Of a DNA stretch of 64,000 nt, positions 1 to 9,021 are shown piece by piece. Under the pieces are notes generated by a model that searched no databases, was not told the DNA's origin, and saw nothing but the letters and a program-made list of their open reading frames with translations. Both the position numbers and the translations under genes were made by a program. The stretch is from Bradyrhizobium sp. Ash2021 (lineage in GTDB: Bacteria; Pseudomonadota; Alphaproteobacteria; Rhizobiales; Xanthobacteraceae). Numbering within the stretch: position 1 is the first letter of the stretch; every line of letters starts with the position of its first letter. Location of the stretch: assembly GCF_031202265.1 (NCBI RefSeq), contig NZ_CP100604.1, forward strand, positions 7,794,501-7,858,500. The letters run 5' to 3'.

Positions 1-332
1 ACGCCTCCGGCGCCGGCCGCGACGGCACCGCCGGCTCCGACCGTGCTGTAGGTGCCTTCGATCGAAGCTGGCCCCCTCAAATTGAGCGCCCGCCCAACGA
101 ACTTGGTGGTCGAGGCTCCGATCGTGAAGCCGACGCTCATGCCGGATACGGTGAACGGATAGCGGTGGCCGCGCAAGACCAGCACGCCCTCACCGCCACC
201 GACTCCGACGATGAAGCCGCCCTTGGTGAAGACGACTGCGACCTGGCCGGTTTCAGCCCGCGATGGCGTACTGGCGCCGGTCAACCCAACGAGCAGGGCA
301 AGCAGAGCGACGCGCATTCCAATTCTTCCCAT
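1..332 (-). CDS. Secreted glycine-rich protein, C-terminus outside window
   Basis: The gene runs off the left edge; about 110 N-terminal residues are visible. The start ATG at 332 has a strong ribosome-binding site (GGAGGAAAAGTC) directly upstream. The N-terminus is a typical Sec signal peptide (MGRIGMRVALLALLVGLTG, then a cleavage region ending SRAE). The mature part is rich in Gly, Val and Ala, with a short beta-rich segment (VLVLRGHRYPFTVSGMSVGF) and a later run of GAGG. I do not recognise the family. It lies 39 bases after the small membrane protein gene, on the same strand as the aspartate decarboxylase operon, so it may be the last gene of that transcript. A periplasmic or outer-envelope location is inferred from the signal peptide only. 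Confidence 0.7.
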   Translation of the reverse strand, partial: MGRIGMRVALLALLVGLTGASTPSRAETGQVAVVFTKGGFIVGVGGGEGVLVLRGHRYPFTVSGMSVGFTIGASTTKFVGRALNLRGPASIEGTYSTVGAGGAVAAGAGG

Positions 333-371
333 GACTTTTCCTCCAAAGATGATGCAGCGTGTGATGGCAAC

Positions 372-539
372 TTATGGCGCAAGGAGCATCGCGAAATACC
401 CAAACACGGTAGGCACGATGCCGGACATTGCGTAACCGACGAAGACTCCGATCCGGGGTACCACACTCTGGATCTCCGCCGCAGCTTCAGGCGCGCTCGT
501 GACGATGTACCGAACCCCGGTCATCCCTCTTGCTTTCAT
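372..539 (-). CDS. Small membrane protein overlapping the end of asdA
   Basis: A 55-residue open frame starts at the ATG at 539, which overlaps the TGA of the aspartate decarboxylase gene as ATGA. This suggests translation by coupling; no good independent ribosome-binding site is visible. The N-terminal half is polar (MKARGMTGVRYIVTSAPEAA). The C-terminal half, from about residue 30, is one hydrophobic segment (IGVFVGYAMSGIVPTVFGYF) that could span the membrane once. No family is recognised. Its position in a decarboxylase/antiporter operon suggests a small accessory subunit, but that is inference. An in-frame alternative ATG lies at 524. It is too short for most automatic gene calls, so it may not be annotated in related genomes. 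Confidence 0.55.
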   Translation of the reverse strand: MKARGMTGVRYIVTSAPEAAAEIQSVVPRIGVFVGYAMSGIVPTVFGYFAMLLAP

Positions 540-2152
540 TTCTTGTGTCCGGCTTTCGATGCCTCGAACGCATCTCGATAGCCCCGGGCAATTGTCCGCA
601 CGCCGCGCCCGATGTCTTCGTACGCTTCGTCGGGCAGGTTCGCCAAGGAAACGCGCAGCGACCAGTCAGGCGCCTCAAAGCCGCCGCCGTTGAGCAGCAC
701 GATTCCGTGTGCCTCGGCCAGCCGGAAAGCAAGATCGAGCGGGTGGACGTGCTTCTTCAGGTATTCGACCGCCTCGTCGCCGATATTCTTTCGAGCCCAG
801 AACTCGAAATCGACCAAGCCGTAATAGGCGTCGTAGTTCGGGTTTGGAGAAAGCTTTAGGCCCAGGCTGTCTATCATGGTCCAGACGCGGCGATTGACGA
901 TCTCCTTGCAAGCGGCCTGGTAACGCTTTTGTCCATCCATCATCTCGCTGAGGGAGAACAGGCTCATCATCACCTGCTGTGGCAGCGAGAGCCCCGCCGT
1001 GTGGTTGAGCGCCACATCGCGGCTGTCGGCGACAATACGGTCGATGAATTTGATCTTGCGCGGCTCCAGTGTCAGCGCGCCGTAACGCTTGTCCAATGCC
1101 TTTAACTCGGCGTCCGGCAGCTTGGCGATCATCTTGTCGAAAATGTTGTCCTCATGGGTGGCGATGACACCGAGCCGCCACCCGGTGCAGCCGAAATATT
1201 TCGAATAGGAGTAAACACCGATCGTGTTCTGGGGGAGTTCGCCGAGCAAGGACCGGAAATCATCGACGAATGTGCCATACACGTCGTCCGTTAACAGCAT
1301 CAGATCCGGACGCTTGTTCTTCACCAGTTTCGTAAGCTTGCCGATGGTTTCCTTGCTCAGTGCCATGCCGGTCGGATTGCCGGGATTGACAATGAAGAAT
1401 GCTTTGATCTTCGGATCTTCGAGCTTCTTGATCTCGTCGTCGGTGAACTGGAACTGGTTCTCCTGCGGAGCTCTCACGTGAACAACCTTGAGGTCATAGT
1501 CCTCCAGATGCGTCATCTCGAGATAGGGTGTGAAAATAGGAGTTCCGAGCGCAATGGTGTCGCCGGGATGCAGCAGCCGATTGGCCTTGAGCGATTTGAA
1601 AATGTAGCACATTGCCGCGGTACCACCCTCGACCGCGTAAAGATCGAACTTGCCGGGCGGCCGCGGCTTGCCACACATCGCCCACATCAGATATTCGTGC
1701 ACTATCCGCTCGTTATGGACCAGCATTCGATCCGGCACTGGATAGTTGTCGCCGATGATTGAATCGACGAGTTCGTGGACGAATGCGTCTGGATCAAACC
1801 CGAACGTCTTGGTCGCAAACTGCATCGCCGAGGAAAGGAAGCCGGCGCCGGGCATGTCCGCCTGCTTTGCGAGCCACGCCTCGAATCGCGCTGCGATACC
1901 TTTTGCCTGCGGCATTCCGCCGATCCCGGCAGCATGTTCGAATACACGTTTGCTCTCGGTGACAGCGAACTGGCCAAGCAGGAAGAAGCCCTCGCGCGGC
2001 GTGGTGGCGACCCAGTTGGGATTGCCGCGGCCGGCATTCAGAAATGTGGATTGGGTGGTCTTGGAGGTCTTCTTGGCCAGGTTGATCAACTCATCCTTGA
2101 TCTCGAACGGACTCAGAGCCTCGAATTTGCGCAAGGTAAGTTCGTCAGCCAT
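536..2152 (-). CDS. asdA: Aspartate 4-decarboxylase (bifunctional aspartate aminotransferase)
   Basis: A 538-residue PLP enzyme of aminotransferase fold type I that converts L-aspartate to L-alanine and CO2, consuming a cytoplasmic proton; known members also show weak transaminase activity. The length matches the family (about 530-540). The N-terminus carries the family-specific segment FLNAGRGNPNWVATTPREGF. The PLP-binding lysine is Lys318 in SYSKYFGCTGWRLG, and the NPGNPTG motif lies around residue 257. The start ATG has AGGAGCTAG upstream. It follows the aspT-type exchanger gene by 60 bases on the same strand, the classic pairing in which aspartate enters, alanine leaves and each turn removes a proton. 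Family assignment is secure; in vivo use for energy or acid resistance is inferred. Confidence 0.93.
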   Translation of the reverse strand: MADELTLRKFEALSPFEIKDELINLAKKTSKTTQSTFLNAGRGNPNWVATTPREGFFLLGQFAVTESKRVFEHAAGIGGMPQAKGIAARFEAWLAKQADMPGAGFLSSAMQFATKTFGFDPDAFVHELVDSIIGDNYPVPDRMLVHNERIVHEYLMWAMCGKPRPPGKFDLYAVEGGTAAMCYIFKSLKANRLLHPGDTIALGTPIFTPYLEMTHLEDYDLKVVHVRAPQENQFQFTDDEIKKLEDPKIKAFFIVNPGNPTGMALSKETIGKLTKLVKNKRPDLMLLTDDVYGTFVDDFRSLLGELPQNTIGVYSYSKYFGCTGWRLGVIATHEDNIFDKMIAKLPDAELKALDKRYGALTLEPRKIKFIDRIVADSRDVALNHTAGLSLPQQVMMSLFSLSEMMDGQKRYQAACKEIVNRRVWTMIDSLGLKLSPNPNYDAYYGLVDFEFWARKNIGDEAVEYLKKHVHPLDLAFRLAEAHGIVLLNGGGFEAPDWSLRVSLANLPDEAYEDIGRGVRTIARGYRDAFEASKAGHKK

Positions 2153-2212
2153 GACTAGCTCCTGTTATGGAACATTAAAACGCAGATAAAGCCGATCCAT
2201 CGCCTTTCGCGG

Positions 2213-3904
2213 CTAAGTCAGCAGCATCACGAGCACCATGCCCCACACGGTCAGCAGCGTGTTTCCAACGGCGTAGGTGACGGTATACCCGAGGCCAGGG
2301 ATCTGACTCTTGGCCCGATCATTGATCATGCCGAGTGAGGCTGTTGTGGTGCGTGCACCGGAGCAGCATCCGAGCACAATGGCGTCGTCGAACCGGAACA
2401 GGTATTTTCCGATGTACATCGCCAGGATCAGCGGCACGGTCGTGACGGCCACGCCCCACAGAAACAGGCTGAACCCGAGCTGTTGTAGTCCGGCGACAAA
2501 GCCCGGCCCGGACGAGATGCCGACCACGGCAATGAACACGTTCAGGCCGACCGAGTTCATGAACCAGACCGTCGATGACGGAATTCGACCGAAGGTCGGG
2601 TGCACGGAGCGCAACCAGCCGAAGAAAAGGCCGGCAATCAATACGCCGCCGGAGGTGGAGAGGGTAAGTGGTACGCTGCCGACTTTATAGACCAGAGCAC
2701 CGAGCAAGGCGCCGATCGTGATCGCGGCTCCAATAAATGCCACGTCCGCCACGTCTGTTGCCCGGTCCGGATAACCCAGCATCTTGGTTGAAGCAGCCAC
2801 GTCCGGGGTGCGTCCGACGAGCGTAACGATGTCGCCCCGTTGCAGCTCTGTGCCAGCCAGAATCGGAATCTCGGTCGCAGTCGCACCACGGACAATTCTT
2901 CGCAGGAACACGCCGCGCGCTGCCGGCCGGGTCGCCAACTCGGCTAACGTCTTTCCGTCGACTTCCTTGCTTGTCACATAGACATCGACACCCTCTATCG
3001 GTACCGCGAGCAGTTCGCGATCGTTGACCTCATCCGCAGCGGAGCCGACCAGGTTCACCAGCACTTCGCGCCGGCCAGCCAGCGCGACGATGTCGCCTGC
3101 ATGGATCACGGCGTCTGTCGTGGCATCCAGGACCTGGCCGTCCCGCCGAATGCGTTGCACAAACACACGCTGATCCGGAATCAACGCTTCCGCTTGCTGC
3201 ACTGTCTTTCCGACGGCAGGCCCGCGTTCGTTAACGCGGAAGGCGCGCAACTCGAACTGGTGCCACGCCGTGCCAGGGCCGCCGGCTTCCTTCTTGCCTC
3301 CGTGCTTTTCCTCGTACAGCTTACACGCTGCCTCAAGGTCGATGCGGAGGAGCGCCGGACCTATCAGCGCCAAGACAACCGCCGATCCGATCGTTCCGAA
3401 AATGTACGTGACGGCGTAGGCGACCGGCATTGCATCCAGCAATTTCTTGCTGTCTTCGGGCGACAGACCCAGGCGGCTGATTGCATCGGTCGCCAAGCCC
3501 ATCGATGCCGAGATCGTCTGCGATCCGGCGTAGAGTCCTGCGGCCGAGCCTACGTCATACCCCGCCAGCTTCGCGCCCAGATAGGCTGCCCCCAGACAGA
3601 AGAAGCACACCACAACGGCAAACAACGCCTGCGGAATTCCGTCCTGTGCGATGCCACGCACGAATTGTGGTCCAACCCCGTAACCAATAGCGAAAAGAAA
3701 CATCAGGAAGAAGGTCGGCTTGAGAGGACTACCTATCTTGATCTCAAGCTGTCCGATGATCACCGCCGCAATCAGGGTCGCGGTCACCGCCCCAAGGCCA
3801 AGACCTTTGTAGGTAAAGGAGCCGAAGTAATACCCAAGGGCCAAGGAAAGGAAGATTGCAATTTCAGGATAGCTTCGAAGCGTGCTGACGAACCAGTCGA
3901 TCAT
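2213..3904 (-). CDS. aspT: Aspartate:alanine exchanger family transporter (AspT)
   Basis: A 563-residue inner-membrane protein of the AAE (aspartate-alanine exchanger) family. Hydrophobic helices fill residues about 10-190, a hydrophilic cytoplasmic section with two TrkA-C/RCK-C-like domains lies at about 195-385, and a second hydrophobic block runs to the C-terminus, which is the standard AspT layout. Paired with the aspartate decarboxylase 60 bases downstream, the expected activity is electrogenic exchange of aspartate for alanine, generating proton-motive force together with the decarboxylation. The start at 3904 is preceded by AGGTGATG. A perfect 18-bp palindrome lies 28 bases upstream of the start codon and may be an operator. 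A paralogue of nearly equal length is encoded at 9022-10710. Confidence 0.9.
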   Translation of the reverse strand: MIDWFVSTLRSYPEIAIFLSLALGYYFGSFTYKGLGLGAVTATLIAAVIIGQLEIKIGSPLKPTFFLMFLFAIGYGVGPQFVRGIAQDGIPQALFAVVVCFFCLGAAYLGAKLAGYDVGSAAGLYAGSQTISASMGLATDAISRLGLSPEDSKKLLDAMPVAYAVTYIFGTIGSAVVLALIGPALLRIDLEAACKLYEEKHGGKKEAGGPGTAWHQFELRAFRVNERGPAVGKTVQQAEALIPDQRVFVQRIRRDGQVLDATTDAVIHAGDIVALAGRREVLVNLVGSAADEVNDRELLAVPIEGVDVYVTSKEVDGKTLAELATRPAARGVFLRRIVRGATATEIPILAGTELQRGDIVTLVGRTPDVAASTKMLGYPDRATDVADVAFIGAAITIGALLGALVYKVGSVPLTLSTSGGVLIAGLFFGWLRSVHPTFGRIPSSTVWFMNSVGLNVFIAVVGISSGPGFVAGLQQLGFSLFLWGVAVTTVPLILAMYIGKYLFRFDDAIVLGCCSGARTTTASLGMINDRAKSQIPGLGYTVTYAVGNTLLTVWGMVLVMLLT

Positions 3905-3931
3905 GGCATCACCTGTTCATGTGATAGCTTT

Positions 3932-3949
3932 CCGTTTGGTTCCAAACGG
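3932..3949. promoter_or_regulatory. 18-bp palindrome upstream of aspT
   Basis: CCGTTTGGTTCCAAACGG is a perfect inverted repeat, 8-bp arms around TT, placed 28 bases before the aspT start codon. Such a short centre suits a dimeric regulator better than an RNA hairpin. No FixK-type box is seen upstream of this operon, so it may be controlled differently from the neighbouring genes. The binding protein is unknown. Confidence 0.4.
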
Positions 3950-4056
3950 CGTTCAAGCGATACGTTGCGTCAAAGTGTCGGAGCGCCTCACCGGCGCTTC
4001 CCAACGCGGCAGATCTGCTGCGGCAACTTAAAGACGCCGTGCATGTTGGCCCCCCG

Positions 4057-6810
4057 TTATGATGCGGCTTTCAGCTTCGGCACGGCGGGCGGTTGGCGCT
4101 TGCCCATCTTCGCCAGGGCTTCGGAGCGCACAAGCTTCAGGCCTTCGGCGGCGTCGTAGCCATGGATCTCCTTCACATCGAGCTTGCGCATGAAGTCGAT
4201 GGTTTCCTGGGTGATGACCTGTCCCGGCACCATGATCGGGAAGCCCGGCGGATACGGGATCACGAAATTGGCGGAGACGAGCTCGGGGCCGCTCTTCAAG
4301 CGGCGATTGATCTCGGGATCGGCGAGCCGGATATATTCGCAGCCTGCGGCGTCATAGGCCGCATAGAAGCCGCTGCGGATGTCGCCCTCGTTGGTCTTGG
4401 CTCCCGCATCACCGCGGTAACTCTGGTGGAAGTGCGAGAAGTTGGGCAGGTCCGGCACATCCGTCATCAGGCTCTTCACCCGCGCCTCGAAGGTCTTTCG
4501 CGCATTGGCACCGCCCTGGCTCAGGCCGCGATCGACCTCGCCGGCAATCTCGGCCAGCACCCGGATCAGATGCGCAACATCGCTGCGGGTGTTGTTGATG
4601 TTCGACTGGAACAGAACCGAGTTGCGCGAGGTCTTGTTGACCTGGATGCCGTACTGGTTGGCCAGGATGCCCTTGAACTGCGTGCCGTCGAAGCCGGCGG
4701 TGCCGCACACCAGAGTCATGCGGGTCGGGTCGAGGCAGAATTCATCATCCTGCAAGCTCAGCAGCGCAGCCGCCCAATTCGTGCCCGAAGCGAGGTAGTC
4801 GACAAAACCGGTCTGCCGATACTGCGCCGGCACCATGGCGTCCGCGCCGAGGATACGGAAATATTTGGAGATCAGCGGATTGCCATTGACCGCCTGACGG
4901 ATCGCGAGCGCGATTTCCATCGCATTGGCCACGAGGCCATAGCCCTCGAGTTCCATCTGGCGCCGCGCGACATCGAGGCTCGCGATCAGCTGCTGATTGG
5001 GACTGGTCGAGGCATGGGTGAAGACCGCCTCGTGGAACTGGGCTTCGACGGTGTGAAATTCGACGTCCTTGACGAAGAGCATGGAGCCCTGACGCAGCGC
5101 GGACATCGACTTGTGGGTCGAGTTGGTCTGGTAGACCCGCAGCCGTACCTGGCGCGGGTCGGGGATCAGCCTGGTCTTGAGCAGCAGCTCGTCGGACGGA
5201 TTCTTGCCGAGTTCGGCCTGCTGCTTTTCGTAGGCCGCCGTCGACTTCGGATCGTGCATCCATGCCTCAATGTCATTGGCGGCACCCATCGCGGTGCGCG
5301 GACGCAGGAACGGCGAGAATCGCGCAAAGCCGAACCAGGCCTCGTCCCACAGGAAGATCAGGTCCGGCTTGATCGCGAGGCACTCCTCCATCACCCGGCG
5401 GGTATTGTAGATGTGGCCGTCGAATGTGCAGTTGGTCAGATCGACCATCTTGACCCGGCCGAGCCGGCCTTCCGCCTTCGCGTTAAGCAGTGCCTGCTTG
5501 ATCGTGCGCAGCGGAACGGCGCCGTACATCGAATATTCCGTCATCGGGAACGCTTCGACATAGAGCGGCTGTGCGCCTGCGAGCACCATTCCATAATGGT
5601 GCGACTTGTGGCAATTGCGGTCGACGATCGCGATGTCGCCTGGCGCGAGCAGCGCCTGAACCGCCATCTTGTTCGAAGTCGAGGTGCCGTTGGTCACGAA
5701 GAAGACGTGGTCTGCCCCGAACGCACGGGCCGCCTTGTCCTGCGCCTTCTTGATATTGCCGGTCGGCTCGAGCAGGCTGTCAAGGCCGCCGGTGGTCGCG
5801 CTGCTCTCGGCAAGGAACAGGTTCGGGCCATAGAATTCGCCCATGTCGCGAATCCAGTCCGACTTGAAGATGGATTTGCCGCGCGCGATCGGCAGCGCAT
5901 GGAAGGTCCCGATCGGGCGTTGCGCATACTTTTTGAGATTGTCGAAGAATGGCGTGTCGAAGCGATCCTGCACGCCCTCCAGAATGCAAAGGTGCAACTC
6001 GAGAAGCTCCTCGACAGAATAGAAGATCCGGCGGAGCACGTTGGCTTCCGGGTTTCCGGCCATCTCCTCCACGTTGCGATTGGATATCAGGTAGAGATCG
6101 AGTTCAGGGCGTACCCGCTTCAGGATGCGGGCGAGCCGAAGCGCTGAAACGCTGGATTCTTCGTGCGGGCCGATCGAGTTCGTCAGCGTTCGAAGCACGG
6201 GTGCGTCATGGCGCGAGCGAAGCGCAAAGCCCTCGTTGATCACGACGGCGCCGAGGTCAGGGTTAAGCAGTGCCGCGCAGAATGCGTCTTCGAGACTGCC
6301 GACGATGACAGGCTCATAGACAAACGAATCGATCGGACGCCTCAGCTTGCGCCATTCCGTGCAGAGCGCCGGCCAATTGTTGGGAGCGACGCCGGTGACG
6401 ATCAGGGTTTCAAAATAGGGGCGATGCGCCTCTTTTCGCCCGAACGACGGCGGCAGCAGTTCGGGAACGTCTCCGTCGCCCTCATCGTGCAAATTCCAGT
6501 CGCCGGCATGCTGGCGGAAGGACTTCGTCGTCAGGGCCTGCGCAATCTTCGTGGCGAGCGCGAAGCAGGTCGCAGCGTCTCCCGACGCTGCAGCCTCTTT
6601 TAGGGCCGCCATCAAATGGACACCCGGATAGCCATGAAACTCTTCCATCACCGAGAGGTTCGACAGCGCCGCGTCGCATTTCGCGCGGTCCCCGCTTTGG
6701 GCCCACGCCTTTGCGCCTTCCACGAGTTCACGCCAGTCGTCTGCCCGCCCTCCGGGGCCGGAAAAGAACTGATCGATGCGCTTCTGTGCGGGCCTGTCGT
6801 CCTTGGACAT
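4057..6810 (-). CDS. Orn/Lys/Arg-type PLP amino acid decarboxylase
   Basis: A 917-residue protein of the large bacterial ornithine/lysine/arginine decarboxylase family, which removes CO2 from a basic amino acid while consuming a proton. An N-terminal extension and a receiver-like wing domain precede the PLP-binding domain. That domain contains FVTNGTSTSNKMA, the segment DRNCHKSHHYG, and the PLP lysine Lys567 in TNSTHKSMSALRQG. The frame is open upstream to 6987, but the ATG at 6810 is preferred: it has GAGGGAGAC upstream, and a FixK-type box lies at 6878-6891, placing a class II transcript start near 6843. It is longer than the usual 710-760 residues because of the N-terminal part, and the substrate cannot be told from sequence. 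The second AspT-like exchanger gene nearby could supply the matching antiport. Confidence 0.87.
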   Translation of the reverse strand: MSKDDRPAQKRIDQFFSGPGGRADDWRELVEGAKAWAQSGDRAKCDAALSNLSVMEEFHGYPGVHLMAALKEAAASGDAATCFALATKIAQALTTKSFRQHAGDWNLHDEGDGDVPELLPPSFGRKEAHRPYFETLIVTGVAPNNWPALCTEWRKLRRPIDSFVYEPVIVGSLEDAFCAALLNPDLGAVVINEGFALRSRHDAPVLRTLTNSIGPHEESSVSALRLARILKRVRPELDLYLISNRNVEEMAGNPEANVLRRIFYSVEELLELHLCILEGVQDRFDTPFFDNLKKYAQRPIGTFHALPIARGKSIFKSDWIRDMGEFYGPNLFLAESSATTGGLDSLLEPTGNIKKAQDKAARAFGADHVFFVTNGTSTSNKMAVQALLAPGDIAIVDRNCHKSHHYGMVLAGAQPLYVEAFPMTEYSMYGAVPLRTIKQALLNAKAEGRLGRVKMVDLTNCTFDGHIYNTRRVMEECLAIKPDLIFLWDEAWFGFARFSPFLRPRTAMGAANDIEAWMHDPKSTAAYEKQQAELGKNPSDELLLKTRLIPDPRQVRLRVYQTNSTHKSMSALRQGSMLFVKDVEFHTVEAQFHEAVFTHASTSPNQQLIASLDVARRQMELEGYGLVANAMEIALAIRQAVNGNPLISKYFRILGADAMVPAQYRQTGFVDYLASGTNWAAALLSLQDDEFCLDPTRMTLVCGTAGFDGTQFKGILANQYGIQVNKTSRNSVLFQSNINNTRSDVAHLIRVLAEIAGEVDRGLSQGGANARKTFEARVKSLMTDVPDLPNFSHFHQSYRGDAGAKTNEGDIRSGFYAAYDAAGCEYIRLADPEINRRLKSGPELVSANFVIPYPPGFPIMVPGQVITQETIDFMRKLDVKEIHGYDAAEGLKLVRSEALAKMGKRQPPAVPKLKAAS

Positions 6811-6877
6811 GTCTCCCTCTCCCGTCTTTGCGAGGTTGATGGCTTGTCGAACCGTGCCCCCCTGCTCCCTTGCTCCC

Positions 6878-6891
6878 TTGATCCAAGTCAA
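6878..6891. promoter_or_regulatory. FixK/FNR-type box before the decarboxylase gene
   Basis: TTGATCCAAGTCAA fits TTGA-N6-TCAA. Its centre is 74.5 bases from the chosen start codon at 6810; a class II promoter would begin transcription near 6843, leaving a 33-base leader. It falls inside the longest possible reading frame, which argues for the shorter protein. Confidence 0.7.
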
Positions 6892-7034
6892 TGGTCGCAC
6901 TCTCTCGCTACGAATTCGCGCCAACCCACGGCGAATGCCGCACTTTGCAATGCAATAGGGCGTCAGGAATATCTGGCCGTCGCCCATTTTTCCGTGGAGG
7001 CTCGGGATTGATCGGCATTAAGCCCCGGGCGCAT

Positions 7035-8755
7035 TCACGCTCCAGGCCGCTTTTGCTCGCGGAGATCGGATCGTTCCTCGGCGTTGCCGTCGCCCAGCAC
7101 GCTGTCGAGTGTCCGAAGCCACTCACTGCTGTCCGTTTTCTCCGCCAGTCCTTCCGCCAGCAGCAGATCACGCAACTGCGCATGGGCGCCGACGATGCAG
7201 AACGCCACATGACGGGACGCCAGCTCATCATGGAGATCGTGCAACATGCGCGCCCCCGCCAGATCGATGTAGGGAGATGCCGAGAGATCGCAGGCAACCA
7301 GCTTGATGTCGGACGCGTTGCGAAGCGCCTGCAAAACCGTCGCCAAGATCGTCTCGGCATTGATATAGAGCAGCGAGGCTTCCGGGCGGAAAGCGATGAC
7401 GCCAACCAGCGGCTCTACACCCTGGTGACGGGCGCTGTCGGAATAGCGACCCGTTCCGGGAAGCCGTCCGAGAAACGCGATGTTGGGATTCGACGCCCGG
7501 CCAAGCAGCAGGAAGATGGATGCGAGGGCAGCAAGCAGGACGCCTTGCAGGATTCCAAGCAGCAGAACGGACACAAGCGCGATAGCCGCGGCATAGAAGT
7601 CGATCCGGCTAACTCTCCACATCCGAAGCAGCGCGCGGATGTCGACCAGCTTGTAAACGGCAACAAAGACAATACTGCCTTGGGAAGGTTGGTCAGCAAC
7701 CCCGTAAAGAAAAGCAGGCAGAGCGCAAGGGCAAACGAGCAAAACACCAATGCCAGGGGCGTGCGCGCTCCCGCCGAATCATTGACGGCGGATTGCGACA
7801 AGCCACCGGCGACGGGATAGCCATGGCCAAACGCAACTGCGAGGTTGGCGGCCCCCAGCCCCAGAAACTCCTGCCGGACATCAAGGCTGTATCCATGCTT
7901 CGCTGCAAAACTCCGGGCCGCCGAAACACCTTCTATATAGGCCAGCAGTAAACATCCGGCTGCGATGGGAAATAGCTCTTCGAATTCGAGCATGCCGAAT
8001 GTGGGCACCTCGAAGGCCGGCAGTCCTTCCGGGATGATCCCGGTAACGGGTACGCCCAGTGCCGGAAGCCCCAACAAGGTTGCCGTGAGGATCGACAATG
8101 CCACCACGGTGAGGCCGACCGGCCTCCCCGGCAGAAGCCGTTCGCCGAGGAGCAAGAGCAGGATCGCAACGCCCCCTATTGCCAATACGAGCGGGTTGAT
8201 GTCGGCAAGCTGACCGGCGAGCCGAATTACCCGGTCGAAGAAATTGTGGCCGCCACCGGCTACGCCGAACAGGCTTGGCAACTGGCTCATGATGATTGTG
8301 AGCCCGGCCCCCGCCTTGAAGCCGACGAGAATGCTGTCGCTGACCAAACGGACGAGAATGCTCAACCGGAACAGCCAGGAGATCGCGCAAAGCAGCGCTA
8401 CGGCACATGCAGCAAGGCTTGCGATCTGTGCATATCGCGCCGCGTCTGCCCCGGCGAGCGACCCGACGGTACCGGCAATCATGAGCGAGATCGCGGATGT
8501 CGGGCCAACCGAAAGCTGGCGCGACGACCCGAACAGGGCATAGCCGAGGCCCCCAAGCATGTAGCCGTAAATGCCGACCTGCGGCGGCAACCCGGCAAGG
8601 CCCGCATAGGCTAGTGACACCGGGATCGCATAGGCGGCGAGCGTCACTCCGGCGATTGCATCATGGCGCAACCAGGATCGTCTGTATTCAGCAAGCCACT
8701 TCGAGGGCGGAAAAAACCGTGTCCAGCCGGTTCCCTGAAGCGCGCGGAATCTCAT
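7035..8755 (-). pseudogene. SulP family anion permease with STAS domain, frameshifted
   Basis: Two overlapping frames together make one SulP transporter. The first (start 8755) encodes the membrane part from the N-terminus (DAIAGVTLAAYAIPVSLAYA) to a helix ending GLLTNLPKA. The second, read from about 7676 to 7035, continues with IVFVAVYKLVDIRALLRMWR, two more helices and a C-terminal STAS domain (SPYIDLAGARMLHDL). In intact family members these segments follow directly with only a few residues between. A deletion of about ten bases at 7670-7680 would explain the break; this is inferred, as no intact copy was available for comparison. As it stands the product would lack its last helices and STAS domain. 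SulP proteins carry sulfate, bicarbonate or dicarboxylates; the substrate is unknown. Confidence 0.75.
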
Positions 8756-8938
8756 GTACGCTCCTCAGTGGGGAGTATCTCGCAACGAAGCAAGACGATC
8801 AGCACGCCAACCGTGCCGTAAACCCAGAGCAAGACCAAGTTGCGGACTGGCGGCAATATCCAGAGAACTCATGTCAAGACGCAGGCTGTCGCGGATCCGG
8901 TACGGCTCGATAAGCGACGCCCTCGGGCTTGGCGCGGC

Positions 8939-8952
8939 TTGATCTGGATCAA
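8939..8952. promoter_or_regulatory. FixK/FNR-type box before the second AspT gene
   Basis: TTGATCTGGATCAA has two perfect half-sites (TTGAT-N4-ATCAA). A class II promoter would start near 8987, 35 bases before the ATG at 9022. This excludes the upstream in-frame start codons at 8929 and 8983. Confidence 0.75.
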
Positions 8953-9021
8953 GCTTTCCGTGAGTTCCCGGGAATCAAATTGATGCACGATCAAACCGCC
9001 GCGCCCCGGGGGAATGTGATC

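Noticed and set aside
3970..3985. TTGCGTCAAAG upstream of aspT as a FixK box
   Set aside because: The half-sites are spaced one base apart instead of six.
4093..6147. Long plus-strand open frame opposite the Orn/Lys/Arg-type decarboxylase
   Set aside because: It is the antisense of a clear PLP enzyme, has Arg/His-rich composition and no ribosome-binding site; long antisense frames are normal in GC-rich coding DNA.
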